The translations under genes and the position numbers were made by a program. The notes under the pieces are model-generated. The model worked only from the letters and a program-made list of their open reading frames with translations, ran no database searches and was not told where the DNA came from. A stretch of DNA of 64,000 nucleotides from positions 1,512,501 through 1,576,500 of the forward strand of contig JAQISU010000096.1 in the NCBI GenBank assembly GCA_029339505.1, written 5' to 3'. Below, one piece after another: positions 12,791 to 23,956 of this stretch; position 1 is the first letter of the stretch, and each line of letters opens with the position of its first letter. This DNA comes from Unio delphinus (taxonomy: Eukaryota > Mollusca > Bivalvia > Unionida > Unionidae).

Positions 12791-13544
12791 CAGTCTAGGC
12801 AGTAACGACTCTAGTTATATTACAATGCTCCTGGTTTTCTTAAATCAGAGTAAAATAAATATAAAAAACAAATTCAAGAAAAAGTATTTCTCACACAAGC
12901 TATCTATTACCCGCTGAGGTCAATTTTCAAAGAAATGTATCAATTTTATTTAAAAATTACCCATTTTGAAATTAATTTTATCACATTCTTCTGCGTACTC
13001 AAGTGAGTTTGTTTACTTCTGTAAGGTAACATTTAAACCACGCTTGTATATAGGGTGGATTCTATTTCTTTTACAGATATACCGTCCCCCTCCCCCCTCC
13101 CTCCACGCCGCAACCCTCTATGAAAATGAGCAATACCCAATACCCTTAGTTTTACTTCTTGTTATTATCTTTTAGTTTCATGCCCTTTTTCTAATGATTA
13201 TATATATTATTACTGTGGGGGTAAATTGTCCATATTCAGACAACCGAGATATTTTTCCCTCAATTTCCTTTCGCGAGTAGAGTTGTAAAATGGAAGCCAA
13301 AATATTAATCGAACAGAACAATTTCCAGAAGGAGGGGTTAAAAAAGTGTTCACGAATCGCAGTCAAACAGTTAATAGAATACTGCACACTAATTTCATTG
13401 GGTTATATGAAGCAATCAGAATCACATAAATTAATATGATCACATATTATAATACCAAAAATATTATACTGCACATACGATAGGCGAAGTGTACGGACTA
13501 TTTGATAAAAGCGCAAAACTGTCTCATTATAATAATATAACTAC

Positions 13545-13553
13545 TACTAGTAC

Positions 13554-13600
<47 letters not shown>

Positions 13601-15475
13601 ATAATAATAATAAAAATAATGGGGAATTTATATAGTGCATAATCTTTAGAAGCTTTAAGCGCTTTACAACATATAGAATGATAAGACTACAAAAAAAAAA
13701 AAAACACCATGAAATTAGAAAAAATAAAATAAACTATTTAAGGTAGGAAATATTATTAGGTTTGTAGTTTGTTCTTGCAATCAAAATAGATGAGCTATAA
13801 GATCACTATTAACAGAGATCACTGTCTCTTTGTGTCTAATTTTAATGGACAATTCGTTCCAAGTTGCTGGTCCCTGGTATACTAAATAATGTTGTCCATA
13901 TGACGTCATTTTCTTAGTGGGAATAATGAGTGTACAATTGTCAGGAAAGGAGCGTAAGTAACTTGCTGGTGTATACACATGAGTGAGGCCAGATAGATAT
14001 GTTGGACTGGATTCTGTCAGTGAAACGTAGCAAGGAGAACACATTTTGTGTTTGATTCTATATCGAATGGATAACCATTGAAGGGTACAGAGAAGCTGGG
14101 AGGTGTGCTCTAATCGTGGTACTCTAACGATGATCTGAGCAGCTGTGTTTTGATTTTTTTTTTTAAAGTTTCAAGAGTAGATATTGAGACGAACCAGACA
14201 TAAATGAGTTACAATAGTCCAGTCTTGAAAGTACTAATGAACACACAAGTGTTTTAGTGGCATCAACTGAAAGATATATGCGAATGGAATTGATGCGTCA
14301 GATCATGACATGTTGGTGCAGTGTGAGAGTAATGACAAGAGTAACAAATAGGTTTCGTACTGACTGCATGAATTTAATGTTGGCGTTGCTGATATTTATT
14401 GTTTGAGGTAAAGGATGTGAATGAGAAAGTCTTTGTATTATGATCAGAATGACTTAAGTTATATCATTATTCATCTGCAGCTTGTTACATGTCATCCATG
14501 ATTTTACAACTTCAGTTGTGTGGCTAGATTTGGATATTTGGGTGTCATCAGCGTACAATTGGCGAGACACTGGATGATGATCTATGGCACTTGAGAGCGA
14601 TTGAGTGTATAGAATGACGCCAAGAGCAGACCCCTGTGGAACAACACGATATAGATCAACTTGCCCTGAGTGTGTTTCATTTGCAGATACAATTTGTGTC
14701 CTGATGACTAGGTAAACCAAAAAATAAGTCTGTATTGTGAATGAAGTAATACATCATGGTCTATTGTGTCTAATTCTGCAGACAAATCAAGGAGGGTGAA
14801 GACTGTATTCTTTCATCTATCCAAAGCAGAAAGAATGGCATTAACTACTTTCAGAAGAGTAGTTTTAGTACTGTGGCAAGGGATATTTGCAGACTGTACA
14901 TTGCTAAAAAGACTGTTTGAATTCCGATAAGATACAAGTTGGGTTAGAAAAACATTTTTTAAAATTTTGGAAATGAATGGGAGATGAAAAATCTGGCGGC
15001 AGCTCTTTATATCGTTATGGCTGCATGTTGTTTTTTTTCAGCAGAGACTTTACAGTGGCAGTTTTGAAAAAATTATAAATATTAATAACATCAGTTAGTG
15101 AAGGCAATATTGGATCTAAGCACTCAGATAGCAATGATGTTGGACTTGGATCAAGTTCACACGACTTTGGTGCACACTTTATCACATTTGTCCGTACTAA
15201 ATCCATAGAGACAGATTCAAATGCTGCTAACGATTGCCGCTAACATTCTGTATCGCAACTATATGGTGACGACGAGTCAATTTAAATTGTGTTGTCAAGC
15301 TTATTTCTCATGGTTTATGGTTTGTACCTTGTCATAGAAGACATTTCTAAACAGGTCCGGAAGATCTACTGGAGATAAGGTAGTTGAAAATGGTGTACAT
15401 TCTGTTCCTTGCCATTAGTTTGTAAGTAACCTCGAAGAGCTCTTTGCAGCTGGAACTCTCCGTGATCTAAGTAAT
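13545..15475 (-). mobile_element. 5'-truncated CR1/L2-like LINE, reverse transcriptase remnant
   Basis: Read on the minus strand this starts with a linker-like region (about 15,475-15,210). Fragments of reverse transcriptase follow: KSCELDPSPTSLLSECLDP (15,015-15,206), then a palm fragment with the catalytic RQLYADDTQISKS box (14,454-14,720). The C-terminal region then reads MCSPCYVSLTESSPTYLSGL through TWNELSIKIRHKETV (13,781-14,044). It ends with GCGCTT and a TAA/ACT repeat tail at 13,545-13,620. Frames are broken between fragments, so the copy is dead. The C-terminal region is the same family as 12,380-12,790 and 62,685-63,230. Confidence 0.8.
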
Positions 15476-15666
15476 TAGTACAATAACGCATTATTATCTT
15501 GTAATAATAACGCAACGTAATGACACAATACTCTCTAATAGTAAGTGTTTAGTCGTTTTTGTGCAACGGTATCTAAACAAGCAAAATATTCGATTTGTAG
15601 TTTTACTCGCCGCTGCCTAGCTTCTAATGAGTGTATCTGTAATAGATACATTCTGTTTTCACTTTA

Positions 15667-15668
<2 letters not shown>

Positions 15669-15704
<36 letters not shown>
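15669..15704. repeat. (CT)n microsatellite
   Basis: About 18 CT units. The surrounding 110-residue frame is not supported by any motif. Confidence 0.95.
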
Positions 15705-15707
<3 letters not shown>

Positions 15708-16233
15708 CTTGTTGGGATTATATAATGAAGCAAAATAATGAACCAAATCTTCTCGTGTCATCCGATATTATCTACCGCTTAATATTTATGACTGCTGTTC
15801 TGGAGAGAAACCTTTTTGGTCACCTATTTCCGTGGGTTCGTGCTCCATCGTTTAATTGTGTTGGATTACTTCTCTGAAACTGTTGATTTACAAAGTATTG
15901 TCAGATTTTGCATACAAGATGACGTTGAAGGTTTTCACAAGAGCCAGTGCAAGTCAAAGTTCCATACGTAGTTGTCTGATGTTATTTAGTGAAAACGTCT
16001 CTCGTCACTGCCTTGGTCTGGAGTGAAATCAAGCTCAACAAATCATACCCTACTACATAATCGTACCATGGTATTGGTATACTACTGGTTCTTAATTCTA
16101 GAGTCAAGTAAGATCTCAAGCAATAAAGTTATGTTCTAAGGTGCTATGTAACGTTTTGTTGAATATATCATAACCTTCTTCTCATTTCCTGCTATGAGAA
16201 GGAATTACTCATAAGTTAAGGAATGTCAATGTG

Positions 16234-16237
<4 letters not shown>

Positions 16238-16297
<60 letters not shown>
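16238..16297. repeat. (AG)n microsatellite
   Basis: About 29 AG units. Confidence 0.95.
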
Positions 16298-16300
<3 letters not shown>

Positions 16301-17263
16301 AATTCTCCCATGAGTTTACGAATTGACTTCGTCCGTATTTATGGAAAATGTTTTTTTCATAATCTGTTAGCAATGCTGTATTTCATGATTTGAGAAAAGG
16401 AGACAGAAAGAGAGAAGATGAGCACAATCTCTCTCAAAAAGAAAGGTCGTCACTCATAACGGTGTAGACACGGCTACATCTTGGGGAAATTTGGCAATGC
16501 GACAGGTCCAGGGATGCTGTAATAATAAAGTCTCCTTTGAGTTCCTATCAAACAGCTCTTTGTTGAAATACTCAATATATAACACTACATTCAAACATCA
16601 ATTTACAAAACTTTAAATTACAGATATAAGAGATTCATATAAAACTACGATATTCCATCACTTACCAGCATCATATATTTGTATCATTTTTGCCTTTTTG
16701 AATATAATACAGGTAAATAAAAATCGAATAAATGCACGATAGCCAAAGAATCCAAAATTCAATATTTCAGACTAATATTGCAATCATTTGGTAGAAATAT
16801 ATTTTACTGAATTTAATATCTAAAATGTCAACATATTAAACTCTATCATTTCAAGAGGAGTTTATTTCTGAATACACTATTACTGAGTATGAAGTTGGTA
16901 GCGAGCGTTGTATTTTACTATAATCAAGAATATAAGTACAATTAAATGTAATTTCTACAACAATTAAACTTTCCAATACATTTTTTGAAAGAATAGTAAA
17001 GAAATATTACAATAATCCAATGTTATATTAACATCTTAACACTAAAATTCCTATAGTGTATATAAATTTGTACGTAGACAGTATCTTACATGTATTGATA
17101 CAAGTCTATTTTGAGTTCCGACGAAACGGCTGGTTCGTTCTAATATCACTGCTCGTTTATAGATCCTTTTTGTTTCGCATGAATATCAAAGTGAGGTTTC
17201 ATTGTTTCCCACTGGCCAGAGATGGTGACTAAGTACTAATTAGTCAGTGAATTAGCTACATCA
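16298..17263. other. Intergenic flank left of the viral element
   Basis: AT-rich DNA without a recognised gene. It ends at the GCCTT that abuts the left terminal repeat of the Polinton-like element. Confidence 0.4.
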
Positions 17264-17268
17264 GCCTT

Positions 17269-17652
17269 AGCAGCAGAGGGGGCGAATCCTACAACTTTTG
17301 CGACAAAATCGATTTAAACCGTCAAAACGGCAAATAGAGACTTTCTACGAAATCTCATGTTTTAACCCCCCCCCCAAAAAAAAGAAAGTCTCCTTTTGGC
17401 AAACGGAGACTTAGCGATTTTTCAATCATCGGGGGTCACAACGATGTTATCATCGCCCCCTCTGCTGCTATGGGTTAACAATCAATTATGATGAAAATCC
17501 TACAACTTTTTCCAGGCGTCGATTTGCCAATCCAAGGCTTCCTCGAAAATGCTTTATAGAAGCCTCCATTCGGCAAAACAGAACTAAAAAAATGTCGACG
17601 CGGGTTATTGTTGCCATGTGCTGCTGCATCACGCAATCGAAGATTTTCAACC
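17269..17652 (+). repeat. Left terminal inverted repeat
   Basis: It matches the reverse complement of 31,019-31,396 with only scattered mismatches and a few small indels, mostly in homopolymers. The outer end reads AGCAGCAGAGGGGGCGAATC. The same motif recurs inverted inside the repeat at about 17,453-17,472 (TCGCCCCCTCTGCTGCTA), so the outer ~205 bp could fold on itself. A motif like GGCAAA..GAGACTT occurs at about 17,329 and 17,399. Confidence 0.9.
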
Positions 17653-18233
17653 GAATATTTGATCAAGTCCGATACGATATCGTGTTCGAGGGTCATGTAA
17701 ATTTATTGTTATAAATCCGTGTGGGACCGACTGAGCATGACTAAAGAAATTTCGGAATTGATTGAAGTCCATATCGGAACACCATGTCTGCCAAATATTT
17801 CGTAGCGTATGTGTATCAACGCCGTTGAATACAGCAAGAATATTACAGTTATCTCTGATCACTTTTGATATTTGAGTATATCGCTGAGGGACATATATCA
17901 CATCAGTGTTTTTGTGACGCACCCGGGAAAATATTCTAGCTGGTTTTTTTTGATTGTCTAACATTACATCATCGTATACGACTAAATTGTTAATGTTCCC
18001 ATCGAGATCATCCACGGATGGTGCCTAGTCAATATCAGTTATAAAATCAATGATGTTTTCACCTTTAATTTCAGATGCATTTTCGTTGAAGTCTTTTAAC
18101 ACTTTGTAGCATCGCTGATCATCTACACTATAATTATAATTGCGCGGATAGAGTTTGGTAGCGCTGCATGATGCTTAACTGGTTCTCTTGTTTTAGTCGC
18201 TGAAAAATCAATTACATTCATATCTTTATACAT
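17647..18233 (-). pseudogene. A32-like (FtsK/HerA) DNA packaging ATPase remnant
   Basis: This family pumps the genome into preformed capsids. The clearest part is residues 11-60 of the 17,647-18,015 frame: a Walker B strand NNLVVYDDVM, the conserved RVRHKNTDVIYVPQRY sensor region and IRDNCNILAVF. The same frame continues upstream as NYNYSVDDQRCYKVLKDF but is cut by a TAG near 18,025. A different frame gives a plausible N terminus from 18,233 (MYKDMNVIDF, then PVKHHAALPNSIR). The segment that should hold the Walker A P-loop between these pieces is absent. Its 3' end runs to the edge of the left terminal repeat. ATP hydrolysis would be impossible, so this copy is dead. Confidence 0.75.
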
Positions 18234-18238
18234 AAATT

Positions 18239-18776
18239 ATGGATCCATATTGTGTGAAGTCTAAAACGCGTACTAGCACAAATGATGTGACGACAATTAC
18301 AACTAAAAATAACAGATCAGCACTTACTGGTAGGTGTGCAACATGTGGTATAAAAAATTTAAATTTGTTTCTATGAGATCTGCAGGAAATGCTAGCATTT
18401 CTGATGATTAAAAAAAACGAGGAGGTGATATTGCAGCCAAGTTAGCAAAACTCCCTGTAACACCGTGGGCAAAGTATCCAGGAGAAAAGCACCTTCCAGG
18501 ATATAGCTACTGTGGCCCAGGAACACGATTAGATATCAGACTTGATGATCAAAATCAACCTCGACGTGGTGAAGAACCAATAAACGCTATTGATAAGGCG
18601 TGTCATGCTCATGATGTTGCATATAAAAGCAGCAATCTCCAACACAGACATCTCGCGGATGTAAAATTAATTCACGCGTTAAATGCTATTCCTGATAAAT
18701 CCTTCAAAGAAAAGTTGGCTTCATGGTTGGTAAAATCAGCTATGAAAGGCAAATTGATGTTAGGTGCTTGTAATTA
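18239..18776 (+). pseudogene. Zinc-ribbon plus parvovirus-like phospholipase A2 protein, broken
   Basis: The N-terminal part (from ATG 18,239) reads MDPYCVKSKTRT and GRCATCG, like a small four-cysteine ribbon in which the fourth ligand of the first pair has become Ser. After a frameshift near 18,350-18,360 and an in-frame TAA at 18,409-18,411, the frame runs to 18,776. There it shows the calcium-loop motif YCGPGT (18,508-18,525) and the catalytic CHAHDVAY (18,601-18,624), with His-Asp intact. These are hallmarks of the PLA2 domain that parvovirus capsids use to breach endosomes; related domains are reported in adintovirus-like genomes. A role in cell entry is inferred from the family. The ATG lies only 5 bp from the ATPase start on the other strand. 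Confidence 0.75.
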
Positions 18777-19710
18777 ATAATATAGAATCTATTTATTATT
18801 CTCCAAGAGGATACTGGAAGTGTAAAGCAGCAATCACTAAACTCGTCAACGCCGCAAAAGTAAAAAAGACCACTGCGGCTAATTGGTTATCCAAACAGGC
18901 TATATGGCAAATTTATTTACCGCGTCCTAAACAAATCAACTTTTCACATTTTGATGTTATCGTACCCAATGAAGTTCATCAAGCTGATTTATTATTTTTG
19001 CCGCATGACGACGGTTATAAATACGCGCTAACTGTAGTTGATGTTGCGAGTCGATACAAACAAGCAGAGCCGCTAAAAACAAAGTCGGCCACTGAAGTAG
19101 CTTCTGCATTTGAAAGAATTTATAGACGAGGCCCACTACGCTGGCCAAATATATTACAAGTTGATCCTTGCAAGGAATTTCAATGTGTGGTTACATCTAC
19201 AATGAAACATCACAATGTCACAATACGACGAGGACATACTGCGTTACATCGCGATCAGGCAATTGTTGAACGATTCAATCGGACTCTTGCTGAGCGGTTA
19301 TTTGGATATCAATACGCAAAAGAATTCATTCAGGATAATATATCTCGTGAATGGGTTAAAAGGTTACCAGGAGTAGTTGCAGCGCTAAATAACGAGATTA
19401 CTCGGACAATGAATATGAAACCTAACAACGCAATCAAAAAAAGTATATACCACAACCACGAAACGCTAGCGTTTCTTAGCCAATTCTTGGCAATGTCACC
19501 GTGAGATATTTATATGAACCAGGAGAGCTTGAAGGTGGTACAGCAAGGGCTACTGATCCTATTTGGAGTGTCACTACGCATAAAATATCTGCTATAACAC
19601 GATCAACTGGTAGACCTCCAATCTATAAATTGGATTTAACTGCCCCTAAGCGGGGTTTTACACGCGAACAACTACAAGTGATACCTGACGACCTGACGAT
19701 ACACAATTGC
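18764..19710 (+). pseudogene. Polinton-type rve (DDE) integrase, frameshifted near the C terminus
   Basis: The enzyme inserts the element into host DNA. The first frame (18,764-19,504) has an N-terminal helical region (KLVNAAKVKKTTAANWL) and then the RNase H-like core. The three catalytic acids are visible: Asp in EVHQADLLFLP, Asp in ILQVDPCKEF and Glu in QAIVERFNRTL, with 34 residues between the last two. The family normally has Gly where PCKEF has Cys. A frameshift near 19,470-19,500 moves the C-terminal SH3-like part (YLYEPGELEGGTARATDPIW, then GFTREQLQVIPDDL) into the next frame. The upstream frame is open only from a GTG at 18,764, so the true start is uncertain. The end overlaps the converging helicase/HNH frame. 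Confidence 0.88.
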
Positions 19711-19722
19711 CACCGCATGGTC

Positions 19723-20110
19723 TTAACTAGCGCCGTTGCGTCTGTTGCACTCAAGACAAGTCAACATCATTTTGTTTCTGACATGACCGAGACTGTTATT
19801 TTTTCTGTCTACGGTAAATTGGCGAGGATCTTTGTCCGAATACTGCCAACTCATTATATAATTGCAACTCGCGCAGTGATTATTCTGTTGCTGCTTTAGT
19901 GTAATTATTAATTCAGCATCAATGTCAAATTCTCGTTGTTTTTTATTGTCTTGTTGTTTGTAACCGGAGAGTTTTTTATCAATAATTTTAACATCAACGA
20001 TGCTAGCATCATCCATTGTGGTGTCATCATCGAAAACAATTCTTCGAAGTTGATTTATTCGCCGTACTCTAGGCACTGCAAGATAGACTAAACTTGACCA
20101 CTCAATGCGA
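19723..20110 (-). pseudogene. C-terminal HNH-like zinc domain and end of helicase frame
   Basis: This frame (ORF 19,723-20,076) first completes helicase motif VI (VYLAVPRVRRINQL). After a charged linker it carries an HNH-like zinc module: CASCNYIMSW, a central VDRKNNSLGH, and LTCLECNRRNG. The CxxC pairs plus Asp-His spacing resemble an HNH endonuclease fold. It is separated from the upstream helicase frame only by a frameshift near 20,160, and lies where a fused C-terminal domain would be. Nuclease activity is unproven. Opposing reading of the integrase tail overlaps it. Confidence 0.65.
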
Positions 20111-21142
20111 TTATCGACTATCCAAACAATTGTATCCGTGATGGTTAATCCCTGCGAGGAAATGTATCGTCGTTACGTAACCTAGCGTCCATGGCGATTT
20201 ATCAGCACGCAATGCGTCTTCGACAGCACTGATATCAACCAACACAATATCATTTAACACTAGTGTTTGTTTTTCTGTTCCTGACTCTGTCAACCGCCCT
20301 GGAATTTCAACTTCAATATTTTGCTTTCGTGTATCCGAGGGTCTATAACACAACGGAACTGGAAGTGTTGGAAATTTTTCTTTGTGTAATTCAAACAACT
20401 TTCGCTGAAGTGTGTCTCTGACTATCTTTCTACTTGCCACTACAAAATCATTTGGTCTCCATGCTTCCCAAAATTCCTCCATGGGAGTTTCAGGAATTAT
20501 TTCTCTGATTATTTCACATTGGATTCTATCCGGTTGCAATCTAATTAATTTTTTGACCTCGCGTAATTGTTTATCAAGTGCTCTATAGTCAGTATCTATT
20601 TCTTCATAATAGTCAACAAACCCTTTTAACCAATCATGTGGACCTTTGCCAACAAATGGTGGTGGTTGGCCCTGATCTCCACACATTATCACTTTTGTAT
20701 TCGCGCGCAGTAACCAATCAAAAAACATTTTTAATACATCTACCGAAACCGTACATATCTCATCCCAAATAATGATTTCAGGAATGAATTTCTCACCCAT
20801 TCTTTCAGGGGTCCATCCATCACCCTTGTATCGAAAAAAGCTGTGATAAGTGCAAGCTTCAACGTTTCGTTGTTTTATTTCTCGCGCTAATCTATGGGTT
20901 GGTGTCAGCACAATCATGTTTGTGAAATCCGTAGGATTTTTCCCACGATATAATTCAACCGCACGAGTCGTCTTTCCCGACCCGCCACAACCGTTTAAAT
21001 AAACTGTTTTGTATCTACAAATTGGATCTGATATCGGTGGTGCATTAGAAAGTTCTGATAGATTATCGCCGTGTAAGTAATTGTTTTTAATCTCAACGTC
21101 TGCTGATTCAGAATAATCACGCAGCGTTTCCTTTTTAATTCT
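20111..21142 (-). pseudogene. Superfamily 1 helicase domain fused in frame after DNA polymerase
   Basis: The Walker A motif NGCGGSGKTTRA is at about 20,962-20,997, upstream of the first Met at 20,917. In order follow motif Ia (IVLTPTHRLA), motif II (IIIWDEICT), motif III (VIMCGDQGQPPP), then a degenerate C-terminal motif V. The shifted frame near 20,150 reads SSQGLTIT, so a one-base indel near 20,163 breaks the gene. The frame is continuous with the polymerase frame upstream except for a single TGA at 21,143-21,145. The role would be unwinding DNA during replication. Helicases of this RecD/Pif1-like type are not part of canonical Polintons. Confidence 0.8.
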
Positions 21143-22718
21143 TCATGTACCCCAGCGCTCGTCACCAGTAGCTTTGCTACCGCTAGTAAATTTAATCACC
21201 TCGTTGATGTACTTTTTGTCAATGTAAAATGAATCAACTGCAACTCTAACCGCAGTGTCAGGAAATCTATTTATCATTGAAAATAAATTGATACAAGCAT
21301 AACCCAGCATAGACGACCTCAAATGTGTATACGGAGAAATGTGTCCATCGTTGTAAGTAACAATTGTACACAATTTTGTTCCATCGGACAAGAAAGCATC
21401 CTTACGATCAACATATATATTTTTAGATACTGCATATTCTATTACAAAGTCATATTCGGTGCTATCTATAATCAACCGTGAAGAATATTTTTTGTAGTCA
21501 CATTTTTTTCCTCCTTGAGTGAATTTTCCAATTATTCTTCTGCCGAGATCTTTTGCTTCGTTGTTTCGTTGATTAAATACCCGTTTGGACCACTCAATGA
21601 TATATTTTTCATCTGCCTGAATATGTTTTCTGGATTCGTCAATTATACTATCAAGACTTTCTGGTTCTGGTAACCAGACATTAGTTTGTTTCCGATATGA
21701 TATAATTGCTTCACTGACTGTCAACGAAATTAACATTTTTGTATCAATCATGAAACGTAATAACGCTATTGGCAGCCACTTCTTTGCAGACACGTGTTTA
21801 CCAATCCAAATATAACAAGCGCGATGAAGTCCTGCTGCGAATTCAAATGATACTACACGAGCAAAACCGGTTAAATCAAAATCAGGCAGTGGTCCATTAA
21901 TCGCAACACGAGTCATTTCATGAATGGGGTGTCCAAATCGTTTAAAATACTCAGTACACTCTCCATAACCAAGAAAACTCGCTGGATAACAAGCAACCAT
22001 ATCAACTGAAATGATACTTTCACGGTCGTATTTGCTATTGTATAAACCGCCATGATTAAATTCGAGGCAACTAGCCTGAATGTCGGGCAAGAATTCAGTT
22101 CGTGTTGTAATTGTAAAACAGTCTGTCAATAATTGTTCATCGGTGGCTTCGCCACAATTAAAAACCGCAAGCTGTTTTTTTCATCTTGTTGTGAAACGCT
22201 TCAGTGCGGTATAATTCACCATTTGGTCTTACAAACTGATCAAAAATATCCGTTTGATTTTCAGCGCTGCGAAGTAACCACACTGATACGGGGTCGTTTT
22301 TACTCAAATGCGCAATACCATCGAATAGTTTCTCTTCAACGAGAAAACCATCTCTGGAGAAATCTTCTCCCAAGAATTCCGTGGGTATATACTTTATTGT
22401 TCTGTTCCGTGGAAATATTGTGACCGCGGATGTCCATGCGTGTTCGTTATGATCAATAATTTTAATTGGGGCTCCATTTTTGTTATATTTTGATTCATAT
22501 AATACTTTTCCGGTTATCGTCATAACGATTATTGGAAATCTCAGTGATGTTTCTAATTTTGCTATATCGCTAATAGTTGCTCCGCGTTCTTCGACTGTTA
22601 AACCCCATTGAGCTATTTTGCTACGCCGTCAATTAGTTAGTTTGTTTCCTCGGGATGCATTTGTAAAATGCTCTGTTATTCGTTCTGCTACACAATTTAT
22701 CCTCGTTGACTGCTTCAT
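21143..22718 (-). pseudogene. Family B DNA polymerase, N-terminal part of a polymerase-helicase protein
   Basis: The start is ATG at 22,718, with an in-frame TGA at 22,629-22,631. The N-terminal region is read to about 22,158. A frameshift near 22,150 follows, then the polymerase core (22,129-21,143). The core shows motif A (SVDMVACYPASF), a motif B-like helix (LGRRIIGKFTQGG) and motif C (VRVAVDSFYID), where the usual first Asp of the metal-binding pair is Ala-Val-Asp-Ser. It ends with TGA but in frame with the helicase downstream, suggesting one large replication protein. The divergence from protein-primed Polinton polymerases makes the exact subfamily uncertain. It is transcribed away from the divergent control region. 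Confidence 0.78.
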
Positions 22719-23430
22719 TGGTTTTAGTTTTTCAAAAGCCAATCCGACCGATCAAAACTAACCCACGCCGTTGACACGACGCGTGGTTGTCTTTTGTCAA
22801 TCATGCAACCGGGTTGATTTCATGGGTTGCTTTTGATTGGTCGGATGGCCGTAGAAAATCCGCCCAGTCGTTTCATGCTTGTATCGTCTAGTGCTGTCCC
22901 ATCATCATCATTGTATCATATATCATATATCATCATTGTATATAATTCATCCATAATTAAGTTAATTAATATGTATGCCTACAATCTGCCAAGCACTCGA
23001 TGGAGATTACATTGTAAGTACATGTAGTAACGTCCCCCAAACATATCTTCTGGGCGGTCTAATATGACATTTGTCATGTTAGGCCTCCCGCCGGAGATTT
23101 ATGTTTCGGGCCCCTTGGATGTGAAGGCAACCAAGGAATTCCAAAGATGTGTTGAAATATGTAACCTCTGACGCGAAAGGGGTTTCCAAATGGGGTTTTC
23201 ATGTATGTGCTGTCCTTAATTAAGTTAATTAAGTTAATAAAATAACCTCTAGGTCTCATTCACGTTATTTGACGCGAAAGGGGTTTCCAGATGGGGTTTT
23301 CATGTATGTGCTGTCCTTAATTAAGTTAATTAAGTAACCTCTGGGTCTCTCAGACGTCATAGGACGCCAGCGAGATTGCCAAATGGGGTTTTCATTTTTC
23401 AAATTGGAGATAAAATATATTATAATAATA
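22719..23430. promoter_or_regulatory. Divergent control region, candidate origin and early promoters
   Basis: It lies between the leftward polymerase gene and the rightward gene block. An imperfect inverted repeat pairs CCAATCCGACCGATCAAAA (about 22,740) with TTTTGATTGGTCGGATGG (about 22,831). Inside the loop, ACCCACGCCG/CGCGTGGTT and GCAACC/GGGTTGC can form shorter stems. Further right are TATCAT repeats (22,915-22,935) and a ~100-bp imperfect tandem repeat (23,170, 23,271 and a partial third at 23,363). A replication or promoter role is inferred from position and structure only. Confidence 0.5.
23170..23397. repeat. Imperfect ~100-bp tandem repeat in viral control region
   Basis: Two copies share GACGCGAAAGGGGTTTCC, ATGGGGTTTTCATGTATGTG and CTGTCCTTAATTAAGTTAAT. 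They start at 23,170 and 23,271. A third partial copy starts near 23,363 and keeps AAATGGGGTTTTCAT. TTAATTAAGTTAATTAA is AT-rich and partly palindromic, as often found at origins. Confidence 0.85.
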
Positions 23431-23730
23431 ATGGATATCCAAGATGTAAATAATATAATTGCTGAAATTTCAAATTTGAAAATTCGCGGAATTGTATTAT
23501 CGGAAAATCTAGACACTGAACGCATTATGTCTGAGTTTGAGCATATCGATGATCAATCAAAACGAGGTCTTTACGTTTTACCCAAGATGTATTCGCTGAT
23601 AAAGCGAATACAAAAATCAATTAATGCCTCGTTGTATCGTAACGACGTTAATGTATTCATACAGTTATTCAGTATCGTTGAATCAATTAGACAGAAATTA
23701 GGGCAACAGTACCAGATTAGATCGAGATAG
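23431..23730 (+). CDS. Unknown 99-residue viral protein
   Basis: The ATG at 23,431 is chosen because it follows TATTATAATAATA directly, like other starts in this element; an upstream in-frame ATG at 23,383 would only add a hydrophobic artefact from the repeat. The protein is helical in character (MDIQDVNNIIAEISNLKIRG, then LPKMYSLIKRIQKSINASL) and has no recognised domain. It is intact, one of the few unbroken frames in the element, and the first of the rightward block. The function is unknown. Confidence 0.55.
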   Translation: MDIQDVNNIIAEISNLKIRGIVLSENLDTERIMSEFEHIDDQSKRGLYVLPKMYSLIKRIQKSINASLYRNDVNVFIQLFSIVESIRQKLGQQYQIRSR

Positions 23731-23956
23731 CCTCTAAAGTTCGTAACATTAAACGGCTGATTGAAGAATCCCATATAGACCCTCACGCTATCGTGAATGA
23801 TAACACACACACGTTATGAATGGAATTCCTATGGAAGTAAATACACGCACAATAGAATTTATCTACGCGTGGATTCTTTTTTTTTCCCGGTAAAGTCAAA
23901 TGCGATTTTCACGAGTTCATAAATTGCATTTGAAAATTCAGTGGGTTTTTACAATA

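Noticed and set aside
17475..17696. A 73-residue minus-strand open frame inside the left terminal repeat
   Set aside because: The same region in the right repeat has a one-base difference that breaks the frame, and no family is recognised. It is more likely a by-product of the terminal repeat than a gene.
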